Shown here one piece after another: positions 24,665 through 36,300 of a stretch of 64,000 nt of DNA. The position numbers and the translations under genes are program-made. The stretch lies in contig OX336345.1 in the NCBI GenBank assembly GCA_946902875.1, positions 9,641,395 to 9,705,394 of the forward strand. Direction: 5' to 3'. How positions within the stretch are numbered: the first letter of the stretch is position 1; each line of letters begins with the position of its first letter. The DNA is from Nematopogon swammerdamellus (taxonomy: Eukaryota; Arthropoda; Insecta; Lepidoptera; Adelidae). The notes under the pieces are model-generated. The model saw only the letters and a program-made list of their open reading frames with translations. It was not told the DNA's origin and did not search any database.

Positions 24665-24860
24665 CCCTTAAAAACTATTTCAAAAAATATAAAAACCACC
24701 GTCAAAAATGTATGAAATAAAAAAAAATCGAAACCTAGAGTTGAAGGCGGTCGGTTATTTTTGCTTGCTTTAGCACCGCGTTCAACTCTAGGGTTCGATT
24801 TTTTTTATTTCATACATTATTGAAGGCGGTTTATATTTTTTTTAAATAGTTTTTTATTTC
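24665..24860. repeat. Foldback element, arms ~85 bp
   Basis: TGTATGAAATAAAAAAAAAT and ACCTAGAGTTGAA are mirrored by TTCAACTCTAGGG and TTTTTATTTCATACA. Pairing continues outward into AAAAACTATTTCAAAAAA / TTTTTTAAATAGTTTTT. The loop is about 35 bp. Confidence 0.75.
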
Positions 24861-24899
24861 ACAGTTTTTTTTTGGTAATTTTTTGCTATTAATGTACTC

Positions 24900-25105
24900 G
24901 GCGGAATCACCCGGCCTTCGGCCTCGCCAAGCTTTTCAATCCGATCTTGACCAAATTGAAGCACGGGAAGCACCAGCTTTCAAATAAAAAAAGAATCTTC
25001 AAAATCGGTTCACCCAGTCGAAAGTTCTGTCTGAGGTAACAAAAATAAAATACAGTCGAATTGAGAACCTCCTCCTTTTTTTGAAGTCGGTTAAAAAGAC
25101 TAGAG
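24900..25105 (-). repeat. ACCGACTT-family repeat
   Basis: Reverse strand reads AACCGACTTCAAAAAAAGGA, GGTTCTCAATTCGACTGTAT, GTTACCTCAGACAGAACTTT, ACCGATTTTGA. A widespread lepidopteran repeat family. Confidence 0.75.
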
Positions 25106-25127
25106 TTTGACAAAGTCTAGATTCTTG

Positions 25128-27110
25128 CTAGAGTGTTGAAAGACCCGAGACTATACTTGGGGGGAAATATGTGGGCAGGGAGAGCGTTCCCGAGTTTACC
25201 AGTTCTATGGAGGAAGGATCTGCAGAACCGATTGGTACATATCCGTGGTAAGTCAAGCGTATAGGGATGCAATCCCTGCCCAGTGCGTGTTGTGCGGAGG
25301 TGGAAAGGGGACGGCGGGATCGCGTTAAACAGCTCCTCCTAGCATTCCCCATGGAATCAGCGATAGAACACACTTGGGGCGCTACGGAGTTGCAGTGGTT
25401 CTAGATCGCGGGACACATCGGGGTCGCGCACTAGTCGCACGGCTCGACGCTTGATCGAACCCAAAGGCGCAAGCTGGTATTTAGCTGAGCTATCCCACAA
25501 GTGCGAGCAGTACTCCAAGCAGAACCTAATCTGCGATTTATACAAAAGCAGCCTTTGGCCCGGCGTGAAGTACCGTCGCAACTTATTGAGTACGCCCAGC
25601 TCTTTAGAAGCCAGCTTGGCCTTGCCCTCGATATGGGGTCGAAAGTTTAGGTCGTGCGACAGTTCGACTCCGAGGACCCCGAGGTGGTCGCTTAATTTTA
25701 GCGACGTGCCCTGAAAGGAAGGAGCTGGTGTGAACGCCGTTATTTTTGCACTGAACGCGCAGACTTGTTTTCGAAGCGTTGAACTCGACCAAATTACTAC
25801 GGCCCATTCGGAAATAGACCCAAGCGTTTGTTCGAGTTCAGACACAAGTCTTCGCCTCTTCTCATCCACAACATCCTGTCTGACTGAAGGGTGACTGGTG
25901 TAGGATCCGTGTGCCGTACTGTCATCCGCATAACAATGTATGTTGCCCAGTGGCAGCATATCATTGATATGCAGAAGAAACAGTGTGGGTGACAACACAG
26001 TGCCTGTGGGACGCCGGCATTCACTGACATGGAGTCCGACGAGCAACTATCCACCAGGACCTGAATGCTACGCCCATGTAGGAAGTCGGCGACCCAGTCG
26101 CATAGGCCAGAAGGGAGTCCATACGCCGGAAGCTTTCCCAAGAGCGACTTGTGCCAAACCCTGTAAAATGCCTTGGCAATACCGAGGGCAATTTCCAAGG
26201 ATTCACCATATCCTTCAAGCGATTCCCCCCAAAGGTGAGTGACGTACGCTAGGAGATCACCTGCAGATCGGTTTGGCCGGAAGCCATATTGCCGATCGCT
26301 TATGAGGTGATTTGTCTCCCAGTACGTCATGAGCTGTGCATTGATAATGCGCTCTATCACCTTACAGAGTAGGGAGGTCGGTAATTCGACGGGTCGGTAG
26401 TTGGACGGGTTTGACTGGTCGCCCATTTTGGGAACTGCTTGGGCAAACGCAGATTTCCAGTGCAGATTGCAAGTGGAGTAAGAGAGGCGGGAAAAGGCGC
26501 GTCAGCACTGGAGCCAGCTCGGTAGCACACCGTTTTAACACCAATGCAGGAATCCTGTCCGGCCCACTCGCCTTCCTGGTGTCTAGGGAGAGTAGCTCCG
26601 CCCGGACAGTTCATTGTCGCAACTGTACTTCCGGCGAGGATCAGTTCTCACACCTACTTATGGATGGAGGAATGGCACCCTCATCGTCCAGGTTAGAGTT
26701 CCCCGCAAAGAGAGACACCAGTAAGTCGGCTTTCTCCTTTGCGGAGTGAGCAAGTGAGCCCCCAGAACACTGCAGAAGCGGAAGTGAGGAGCGGCAGAAA
26801 TTCGACTCGACAGATATGGCGAAAGACCAAAACTCACGGCTCCCAGTTGGGTGCTGGTTCAGCCTGTCGCCAACTCTGCCGATATGCTCGAATTTTGCCT
26901 TGACAACAGTCCTCTTGCAGGAACTGGAGAGGCGGTTGTATTCTTTCTTCAGTTTGGAGATGTTAGGATCACCTCTGGCACGAGCGCAGCGCACGACCAT
27001 GTACGGTAAGCTGCACCATTAGCTGCGACAGCTTCAGCACCGACTGGCTTTTACCACCGGGGTGGACGAGGGCGCTGGGAATGAACATCTCCATTCCCCC
27101 CAGAACCACC
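25128..27110 (-). pseudogene. Jockey-like LINE ORF2 remnant (reverse transcriptase), truncated
   Basis: In minus-strand order: linker (DPNISKLKKEYNRLSSSCKR, AHSAKEKADLL; 27000-26641), early reverse transcriptase (LKRCATELAPVLTRLF), SNYRPVELPTSLL, YGFRPNRSAGDLLAYVTH, LGKLPAYGLPSGL, GRSIQVLVDSC, NAGVPQ, then after a frame change LSPTLFLLHINDM and HCYADDS (YADD at about 25921-25932), and the thumb/C-terminal region. The usual DIAKAFDRVWH is GIAKAFYRVWH, so both acidic residues are lost. There are several frame changes and no endonuclease domain. Confidence 0.85.
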
Positions 27111-27119
27111 ACGATTTTC

Positions 27120-28096
27120 AAATTAAGCAATACTCAATATATTCTGTATATATATAAATAGCAAATGTTTTAAAGCACCAATTGTTTTTTTATTATATTT
27201 AATTATCTCTTGCCCTTTAAACTCTTTCTCAAATCAAATCTCTTTCTCAAGGCAAATCATTACAACTAGAGTTATGGGCATTTTCAATACAAGCTAGAAG
27301 CTAAAAGATTACGGTAAACAACTGCAACTCAAGACTTGCCGTAGTTTGGCATATGGATTTTCAATACTTATCTAGTGAATGTTCCGCCATAGTAGGTTTT
27401 TTAACATTGTTATTAAAATAAAGTAAATAGTGACTTTTTTTTACACCTCCCATGAAAAGGGTACAAAAATGCTTCTTTCAGTATATAACTAGAAAATACA
27501 TAAATCAAACTTTATGAAACAAAGAAGGCAAAAAACTTTAAACGGAATTATCTCAAAACCAATGTTTTCGACTTGCACGATTTTGCCATCGGACGGCAGC
27601 CCTGTCCTCCTATGTATAGCGCATCCAGGCTTACTGACTCGTGCTTCCACCCATGACACATTTTTGTTTTTTTTTTTTTATGGGAAGCACGACATATGGC
27701 GCGCGCCAAACTAACGCAGGGTTGACATACCGCAACTTTGCTTGTAATGCATAATGCAGATCTGTATCTTTTGTACCTTATTTTATAGTAAAATTATTAT
27801 GTACAATAAACAAATACAAATCTTCTCAATGCTCTATGACAATTTTTTGTAACGGTAACCTTGACAAAATCTCACTTTAACCGGCTCCTTTGGACTCCTT
27901 GATTCTTCGCCCACCATAGACGGTGTCAGTTTGGCCTTCAGTTCTGCCTCACCCGATGCAAAATCTATCGTGTATGTGAATTTGGTCCTCGAGGCGTAGG
28001 TCCTTCCGGCGATTTTTCGTCGACGGCTAGCAGCAATAAGGAAAAACTTGTCGCCATTTATACGTTTAAAATTTTCAGTATTGCAAAAACTACATA
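27120..28096. other. No gene seen
   Basis: AT-rich, with a T-run at 27665-27679. No supportable frame. Confidence 0.45.
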
Positions 28097-28233
28097 CAGT
28101 AAAACCCCGATTATCCAAGCTCGCATTAATCGATTAGCGTTTAACCGAGCTTAACCGTGATGCAAAATTTTATATTTTTTATAAGATTTAAAAAAAATAA
28201 AGGTGTATAAAACCCGACTGCTAATAAAAAATT

Positions 28234-28344
28234 AAGGAAACAAGGAAAGATCAGTAGAATATGATCTAATCGGGCTATCTGTCTATTGGAATCCAACTAC
28301 ACGCCCGACTACAGCATTTTCTACTGATCTTTCCTTGTTTCCTT
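28234..28344. repeat. 26-bp inverted repeat, 111 bp overall
   Basis: AAGGAAACAAGGAAAGATCA at 28234-28253, continuing to 28259, is mirrored at 28319-28344. Confidence 0.85.
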
Positions 28345-28594
28345 TATTCTCTTCGAGCTCTTGACAATGACACCCACTCGATGGGGTTTGAAGATAAAAT
28401 ATTTTAAAAAATTTACTAGATGGCGCCTGACGGCCGCCATTTTGCATTTTGACATTTGTTTATAGCATATAGAAATTCCACAATTAGGACGAATCTAACG
28501 ATACCGTTTAGGCTCAAACCGTTTAGAGGCTACAGCGCGTGCCATAGAAATAGACATACATACACTCGAATAAAAGTTACATTACATATTTAAA

Positions 28595-28765
28595 AAAACC
28601 CCGACCCTTAAAAAGTCAAAACTAATTTCGGAGTCGGAGGACCGCCATATAAATTCCTGCGAAGGTCTAAGTTTTTATGTTTTATTTACTTAGCGGTCCC
28701 CGACTCCTACAAAAGTAAACGAAATTATTTTTTACTTTTAAGGGTCGGGAGTTTTTTAAAAATGT
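28595..28765. repeat. Foldback (CCCCGACCCTTAAAAAGT arms)
   Basis: ACCCCGACCCTTAAAAAG and GGAGTCGGAGGACCGC are mirrored by GCGGTCCCCGACTCC and TTTTAAGGGTCGGGAG. Confidence 0.75.
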
Positions 28766-28784
28766 AATTTAACTTTTATTTCAA

Positions 28785-29035
28785 GCTTTTAAAAAAAAAC
28801 CGCACGCAAATCGGTCCACTTTTTAAGATAATTAAGTTTTTGATTACTTGATTACCTGATTAAAAACATAGGTAGCTAACAACCATCCCGATTAAACCAG
28901 CTTTCTAATAAAAAAAACCGCACCCAAATCGGTCCATCCGTTTGGGAGCTACGTCCCCACAGCAGACACACCCTTACACACATACACACACACACGTTAA
29001 ACTTATAACATCCCTCTTTTTCCGTCGGGGGTTAA
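28785..29035 (-). repeat. Dispersed repeat, inverse of the 8940 family
   Basis: AAACCGCACGCAAATCGGTC, CCGTTTGGGAGCTACG, ACACACACACAC, and TTTTTCCGTCGGGGGTTAA. Confidence 0.75.
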
Positions 29036-29402
29036 AAATTCAATAAAATCGGCCATAGCTGGCGACGGCTTGACGCGAGCCGAAACGTTTAGCGCGCTGT
29101 AAGATAACAAGAGTGGACTTGTCCAGTCCTCGCTCGCTGGACTCGCGCTCGATTGAAATCTTCTCCTACTTGCAATGGATGGACCAGGGTCCCGGCTGTG
29201 TTCGGAGTGCTGTATTCGTCAACTGCTTTTAGAATGTGAATAGCACAAAATACAAATATGTAATCAATTACATGTTATGTATTGAAAAATGTGACTTTAT
29301 CTGACTATAGTTTAATAAAGTCCATATTATCCGAACTTTTGATTATCCTAGGTACCTAGGCCTGCTCCACAATATTTAGCTCGGTTATTGGAGGTTTTAC
29401 TG

Positions 29403-29935
29403 TACACCAAAGATTTAAATCTTTGTTGGTAGAGAAATATTACTTACATTGGAACTTTATTTTCACATGCCATTCTTGATATCAAATCCACCACGCCGTT
29501 TTCCTGCCGAAGTCTGGTGCCATACCCGAGTACATATGTACTACTATCTCGTGTAAAGTGAATAGCAGTCCAAAATGTCAAGAGAAAATGCACAAATAAA
29601 CAGTACATTTATCAATTCGCAACTGTAACTGAGGTAGAGATTTTGCTCTCTAGCCCAGTTGGCATTTAGCAAGTGTCAATATAGTCGCGTAATTTGGCAT
29701 GAAACGACTCCGTGACGTCAGTTGCTGCGCGGCGCGGCTCGCTGCCGCCGCCCGCGCCGTGGGCAGTGGACTGCAGTGCTGAACCAACAGAAAAGCAACA
29801 AATGTACCTACTTACATAGAAAGGGCATTTCTGGAGCTGAATTGTGTCGATTATTTTGAATTTCGAATTTGCCAACGACAATATCCCGTACAATAAATAA
29901 CCTGATTCGTTTCTCTATTCCGAATACATAGTCCT
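29403..29935. other. No gene seen; GC-rich patch 29700-29775
   Basis: The patch (CGGCGCGGCTCGCTGCCGCC) has promoter-like composition without an attached frame. Confidence 0.35.
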
Positions 29936-29937
29936 AC

Positions 29938-30068
29938 AAAAGGCTGAGTGGAAGAAATCACTTGCAGTGATAAGTCCGCCTTTTAGCACTCTTGTATTGC
30001 ATGTTTCTTTTCGTATATTATGTTTTAAATTGTGTGCAATAAAAAGTTTGTATTCTGTTCTATTTCTT
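29938..30068 (+). repeat. LINE 3' end with ATTCT-type tail
   Basis: Same as 14040-14192: GAGTGGAAGAAATCACTTGC ... TGTGTGCAATAAAAAGTTTG, TATTCTGTTCTATTTC. Confidence 0.75.
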
Positions 30069-30105
30069 TTTCCAAAATAATTTTAACCTAGTCATTTTGC
30101 TACTT

Positions 30106-30308
30106 GATCGATTGAATCTTGTTCGAATACTTTGCGAAACGTGGTGGTCGGTGTTGTGCTGGAATTTACCAGAGTTTTTGCAGCACAACACCGATTATTC
30201 TGCTTTTTTTTATGGAAACTGACACGGTTGGCTACATCACCTACAACATCCGTGATGTCGTGCTTACCCCGATTGTCGGGATTCAGCGTGTGTGATATGT
30301 ATGTATGT
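30106..30308 (+). repeat. RP2 3' portion interrupted by an RP1 tail
   Basis: TACTTGATCGATTGAATCTT through GTCGGTGTTGTGCTG to CCCCGATTGTCGGGATTCAG, split at 30206 by a short RP1 insertion. Confidence 0.85.
30206..30260 (-). repeat. 5'-truncated RP1 insertion in RP2 with TGCTT duplication
   Basis: T-run plus ATGGAAACTGACACGG to GTGATGTCG. TGCTT precedes (30201-30205) and follows (30261-30265), and the RP2 consensus has it once. A textbook target-primed retroposition footprint. Confidence 0.85.
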
Positions 30309-30309
30309 A

Positions 30310-32560
30310 TGTATTTTCCGTGAAGGAAACATAATGAATATGAGTAGATCTGTGAATCAAATATGGTGTAGGTACGTTAATGGTAAAGCCTACAATATTG
30401 ACAATAAGCCTGTCTTCCGTCACAGTATAAAAGCGTAATAATAATCCTTCCTAACCATCGATGTTGATACACCAATGTGTACGCGGCAACGAAAAATCTG
30501 TACCGACCGGCGCGCTGTCGTCATTCTATGTGCGCTTATACTCGTAACTCGACAACTACTCAATCAATTCACATGGGCTTTTTACAGACCGCAGGGACAG
30601 ACCGCTTTTTGTCATAATCATCATCATCATCATCACACATCTGCCAAATGGAATCAACAAGCGCCTAAACAATGTCAATTTATTTAATTTTCTCTTCGCA
30701 CACTCATACCTACTGGAACTACCTTTGTTTGTTTGGTTTGGATCCTCTCAGGATTGTCCGATTCTCGTGAAGTTTTCCTTTAAACGATAGTGAGCAGCCC
30801 TCTCTTTGTGACCAAAGGTTGTTTCATATTCTTAGTTTTATCTTGTGCGAGTTTTTTCGACTTTAGTCACGCCATATATGTAGTTTCGAATTGACATTTA
30901 AACGTTCACAGCTCAAACAATTATGACCTCAACACCTGATAGTATTTTTATTATTTCAATATGTGTTACAATCTCTAATATTTTTCTTTAACTATTCAAA
31001 AGCAACTGCTTGTCAAAAAGCGAAAAAAAAAATATAAATGTTGATGATTCATCACATCTTAAACTATGAATAAATACTTTAGTTTAACACACGTACTCAC
31101 AAAATCCTTCTTTTATAGAAATGTATAACAAACATACTCCTCGCTATTATACTTTCCGAGATATTTCAAATTCTCTGGCGTTCCGCGTTTTCGTTACGCT
31201 CAAATTCTAGTGAGTATCTCGCCACTATTTCATGTGCGGGTAAGACATAACATTTGATTCCATGTCAAAATCAATATATATATCTACTAATAATAAATCT
31301 TTAAGGGATGGTCAGGGAGTAAGTTACTTTGCTTTATGAGATACTGAGTTTGTAGACACTGTGTATGATACTAAAGCTAAATTGATGATTTTTAGAAATA
31401 TTTTCTGTATGTATGTATGGTCCTACATAACTTAGTACAAACACATATAATTATACGGGATACAGGATAGGCTCCTTAACGGCTCTCATACAAACCGAAT
31501 TGTTGCGCGCGCCGAAATAAAGGTACGGTAGCGGGGGCTTACTTACTTTCTTCGAATACGAATTTCACGCGAGCGAAGCCGCGGGCAAAACTTAGTAAAT
31601 AAATAAAATCGGGGTGATAGACAAATGTGGCACGGCAGGAATGGCTGTGCGATGCGCACTTCTATGAGAGCGTAATACAAAGTGTATGTTCTTTGACGGA
31701 ACCGTAAAGTCCACTCGTCCGCGCACCGCTAACCGCTCAATGTACCGGCATCGCTGCCACGGCTGCAGTTGTGAACAGAGTGCACTCGCTAGTGACTTTT
31801 GAAGTGCGAGACATTTTGTAGTGATAGCGGCTGAACGCAACTTTTGAAGTGCACGCCCGTGATTTCTTGTCCAAGTACCGCTGAATGCAGCAAACAACAT
31901 CACCTCGATACGGTGGCGAAGAATATACAGAATAATTCAGTAATGATTGTTATCTGGAGCAATGAATGAACTGGATTCAAATGAATAGCTTTGGCGTTTG
32001 TAATTTTTTTTCAAAATCTAAAAAAAATTCTATGATGCCATACATTTTTAGAATTTCCAATGTAAGTAAGTATATTGAATGCTCCCTAGAAATATATTAA
32101 AAAACTATCGCATAGATAGCTAATCTTATAAAGTATTATTTAGATTATATAGATATATGGAATATAAATACTCGTAGAATATTGTTCTGGGACAAAGGTG
32201 TACTACACCCGAAATACGTATTCTAGGTCGATTCCGTTCATCTTTCCTTCAATTCAGTTCTCTTCATAAACTGAATCAGCGCTGGCCTTTCGACCGTTCG
32301 AGGCTTACAAAACTGTGCACTTTGCCCACCCGCAGTGTCATCGTTTGCAACCGAAATAGAATATTTTGCATTCCAACCACGGACGTATATAAGGTTGGGT
32401 TCAGGGGTTCAAACCCAATCGAAAAACCATCACAAAATAGAATTAATTATGAAATTAAAATCGGTCCTTAAGACGCAATTACGAAATACGCAATTTTATC
32501 CGCCGCAAGCAGAGCAATTTTTGTGGGTTCCTTCGACGCCTTGAACAAACAAGCATTGAT
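30310..32560. other. No gene seen
   Basis: Holds a CAT microsatellite (about 30615-30635) and a repeat ending GCGAGCGAAGCCGCGGGCAA (31280-31600). Frames such as 31592-31903 lack domains. Confidence 0.4.
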
Positions 32561-32564
32561 TAGT

Positions 32565-32895
32565 TTATATTTAGCATTTAGTATTTTATTTTATAGGAAT
32601 TTTTGCCTTCGGCGCCAAGAACAATCATCATGTTCTTTGCAGTTTGAAATTCATTTCAGTCTAATATTTTATTTTATATGATTTTTTGCTTTTGTTGGTT
32701 GAGGTTCAAATTAGTGTAGTGTATTTCATGTAATTTTATTAAAAAAATTGCGGGCACCGCCGCCGCCGGCGGAAAGAAATATCTGGATTGAGTTTGTTTG
32801 TTGGTTGAGGTCCACTGCAGTTTAGTATTTTAATTTATAATAATTTTTGCGGGCACCACCGGCCGGGCGGCGCCAGGAACACTGGATTATTTCAC
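32565..32895. repeat. Minisatellite, units ~70-95 bp
   Basis: AGTATTTTATTTTATAGGAA-like starts at about 32579, 32664 and 32826, each leading into TTTTTGC and a GGCACC/CCGGC-rich or GCGCCA-rich block. Irregular. Confidence 0.55.
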
Positions 32896-33292
32896 TGTAT
32901 GTATATATCTTCTTAATTTTGTGATATTTAAAAAAAACATTTATTATCCCGTGTATTTAGTTTCGAACGTCTTTTTATTAAAACTGTCTTTATTTTTTTC
33001 TATTCTCTCGTTATTAATACATAGGTAAAGTATCATTACTTCAAAGGATTCAAAGGAGAAATCCTCCATCGAAAGCTATACGTCCGGGATTCCAACTGCA
33101 CACTTACTCCAGTGTTGTTGCATAACTTTACAATGTTTGTTTAATTTTGGATCTACAGAAAGAGCATTTTGGTCTGGCGACATTGAATGCGTGTCCGTGT
33201 CTGCTGGATGCAAAACGTTGCTTTAAACAGCACAGCAGCGGCCAAATTAAACAAGTAGAAACAAGTAGTACGTAGACGAACAGCGAAGAGCG

Positions 33293-33311
33293 ATGGCTCA
33301 ACACGCCAAAG
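33293..33311 (+). CDS. Receptor exon 1: start codon and first six residues
   Basis: ATG in the context AGAGCGATGG, followed by MAQHAK and one base, then donor GTAATA. It is chosen because the single left-over G completes a Val codon with exon 2 and gives a textbook signal peptide (short basic start, then VFIVLFLLG). No promoter or cap site was recognised upstream; a transcript could add untranslated exons. Confidence 0.6.
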
Positions 33312-36300
33312 GTAATAGCTTGGCAATAAATAACTGTTGGGGAAACTAAACTTTGTTGCTCACTTCTTCAGAGTGCTTTACTTGATGCCAACTGATAACA
33401 TTTCTTGTCTGTTGAGTTTAGGTTGCTTTGTTGTTTGAGCATTCTTTTATTTTTACAATCTACTTTTAGTATTACCGGTTAGGTTCTTTGATGAAACTGC
33501 ACGGGCAATAGTTGTCAGTGCACCTCTTCTAGTATAGACCTTTGCCGCTTAGTGGCAATCTTCTACTGGTAGTATATTTACACTTTTAGGGCCTTGTGTA
33601 GCAATAGTTATCTATGTACATATTTATTTGTTTTCAGTTTTCATTGTTCTGTTCCTTTTGGGCTATGGATACAGCACAGAAGCATCGATGCGACGGCTTG
33701 AAACCTTGAAAGAACGTGTTACCGTGGGTTTGGAGGATTTGTATATTTTAATTCGCGTTTTAGATAAAAAGGGAATATTTCATATTATAATGTATATCTA
33801 CGCCCACTTCTCCCTAATATATCCTTCTTTTATATCCCATCACGAGTATCCCTATTCTATATGCCATTAGATCATACATAACTAATGGCGTATAGAACTG
33901 GTCTTTCCCCAGCTGGCTACCCCTCGGTGCGCGTTCCTTACCCTTCCCTTGCCCCTTAGTAGGTGGTAGGCTCAAATTGTAGCCGGCTGGGTTGGTACCA
34001 CCGTACTGGATATAAGATGGCCGCATAGCAGCCTCGGTTGTGTTGTCCTCTAGTCCAGTATAGCCAGCAATCCAGGGAAGTCTCCGGTATGGCACCCACC
34101 TTCTCGGAGGTGATATTAGCTGGTCGGAGCATGCGCTTTGGCCCCTCCGACTCAGCGACCCACACCGGATTACATAAAAAAAACTCTGTGGGTATCCATA
34201 TTATAAATTGTTATTAAAATTATTGATTCAAAATAATTTAATTTTGTTTTTCTTTTTTCCGTTGACAATAATTTATTATTTTCTTATCTGTGATACACGC
34301 ATACCTGTGATATGCAAAAGTTATACATATATAAGTCAATGCTCTATCTAACCTAGCTAAATCCGTTATTAACCGGTTTTTCATGAAATGTGGACAGGAG
34401 GCATATTCCAGCCCAATTCTATGGCGGAAGTGGCATTCGTGTCGGCTCTCACGCGCGCCTCCATGGAGAGTGAACATTTTGCCTTCACACCGGTCATAGC
34501 GCACGCCCCATACGGTGACAGTTTCGCTGCTGTAAAGGCTGGTAAGTATCTGAAGTGTGACAATTCCGTGAAAGTTTTTCCCTGTTAAAAGGGAAACCTC
34601 GCGTAATTGGTTATGCCGAAATGACCTGTGAATATTACCTTTCCATTAAATCCTGATTCATAACATAAACTCCATGTTATGCTGAAGTCCGCGATGCAAT
34701 TTTGCATTTTAATGTCTTTACTATTTTCACCATAAACTGTGTCAAGCAATATATACATCAAATAAAAATAAAAACATAGACACAGGAACATCAACTGTTT
34801 GTTGAAGTGGATTAGGATACTCATACGCGCCCGATGCGTCGTTATGTGAAACTAACAGAAAGTATCCCCTTACAGCTTGCAAGCTAACGGCCGAGGGTGT
34901 GATCGCTATATACGGGCCCAGCGAGAGCAGTGCAGCCGCTGCAGTCGCCTCCAGATGTCGTGCTATGGCCATCCCTCATATACAGGTTAAAATATTTCAC
35001 GGCATAAAGAGCACACAAACATATCTCGTATAACGAGCCGATTCCACCTCCGACCGACCGGTGGAGGAGGTGTCAGGCAGGACCGACCTGACACCTCCTC
35101 GAGTTTGAAAATGGCGATGCATAACTCTCGGACCTCGGTCACCTAATCAAGATACAACTAAAGAACTAAAAAAATCCGCAGGATTTTCTAGAGGTCTCAT
35201 TAGCTCAGTTGTTGGAGCGATGAACATGTAGATTAGGGTAGCAGATATGAAGTCAGGTTCCTAACACGACAGTAAGTAAGCATCATTGAGAATGCAATGC
35301 AATATTAAAAAAATCGGTTAAGTGCGAGTTTAACTCGCGCACGGAGGTTTCTGTATCTATCCGCCACGAGTCTATCCGCTATTATCCGCCTATCTTTTGT
35401 CTTTCAACAATGCAATGTATAAAAGCCTGTGGCGCCATGTATTATTCAATAGTGTGACTAATCCATTTTTCGGACGTTTGTTGTATGGGAGCCCCCCTAC
35501 ATTTTTAACTTTTTCTTATTTTTCGGTTGCCATAGTAACACATATTCTGTGAAAATTTCAACGGGCTAACTATTACGGTTCAAGAGATACAGCCCTCGGA
35601 CAGACGGACGAACGGACGGACGGCGAAGGCTTAGTAATAGCCTTCTGGACGGGATACGGAAACCTAAAAATTACTAAAGTTACCTTAGCTTATATTCAAA
35701 GTTATCTCCATGGTTTCCTCCCGTATTTATTATAATTTCAAAGAGAACACTAACAAATTATTTTCCATCAAATTACATAGAAGTTGTACTTTTAAGCAAT
35801 CAGTTTGATCGTCATTTGTTGAAAATAATAAATCGAGTGTTTGCAAAGTATGATGGAATACTCGCAAGTTAATCATTATTTGTGATTAACTGGAAGATCT
35901 TACGAATAAACTTTACAAGCTTTTGGAGTGTTCCTAAAAATTCAACCTTATGTACACCACAGACATACCTATGCAAATTACCTCTTCTTTACTATTTATA
36001 CATGACAACGCCTGTTGCCCTGTTTTTCCGTCTGTATGTATGTAACTGGTAAAAAATACTCGAATGCCAAGGTGCAAGTTCGACTTGATTAGTTTTCACA
36101 AGTTGATGTTTCCATTACAGGCAGTGTGGCGGCCGCCTCCCATACGTGGCTCACAACTTCCGTCCCAGCCTTCTCTGAATCTGTACCCGGAGGCAATAGC
36201 GCTCTCCAGAGCAGTGGCTCACTTCATACAAGACAATGATTGGACTACCTACACGCTCCTCTATGATGAACCAGATGGCAAGCCAGAAGTTAATTCAGCT

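Larger units (their letters stand above)
28097..29402. mobile_element. Tigger/pogo-like element with nested repeats
   Basis: The left end CAGTAAAACCCCGATTATCC is mirrored at the right by GGTTATTGGAGGTTTTACTG, both flanked by TA. GATTATCCGAAC-like phrases recur inside the right end, as in pogo/Tigger families. There is no transposase frame; the interior is filled by a small inverted repeat (28234-28344), a foldback (about 28595-28765) and an inverted CCCCCGAC-family repeat (28785-29035). End assignment rests on about 25-bp matching termini. Confidence 0.6.

Noticed and set aside
34388..34588. ATG at 34388 as the receptor start
   Set aside because: It would leave the receptor without a signal peptide. 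The bases before GGIF look like an intron end, and upstream exons complete the leader in frame.
35193..35275. Functional tRNA gene
   Set aside because: The 5' arm resembles a tRNA, but the B box is degenerate and no cloverleaf could be drawn.
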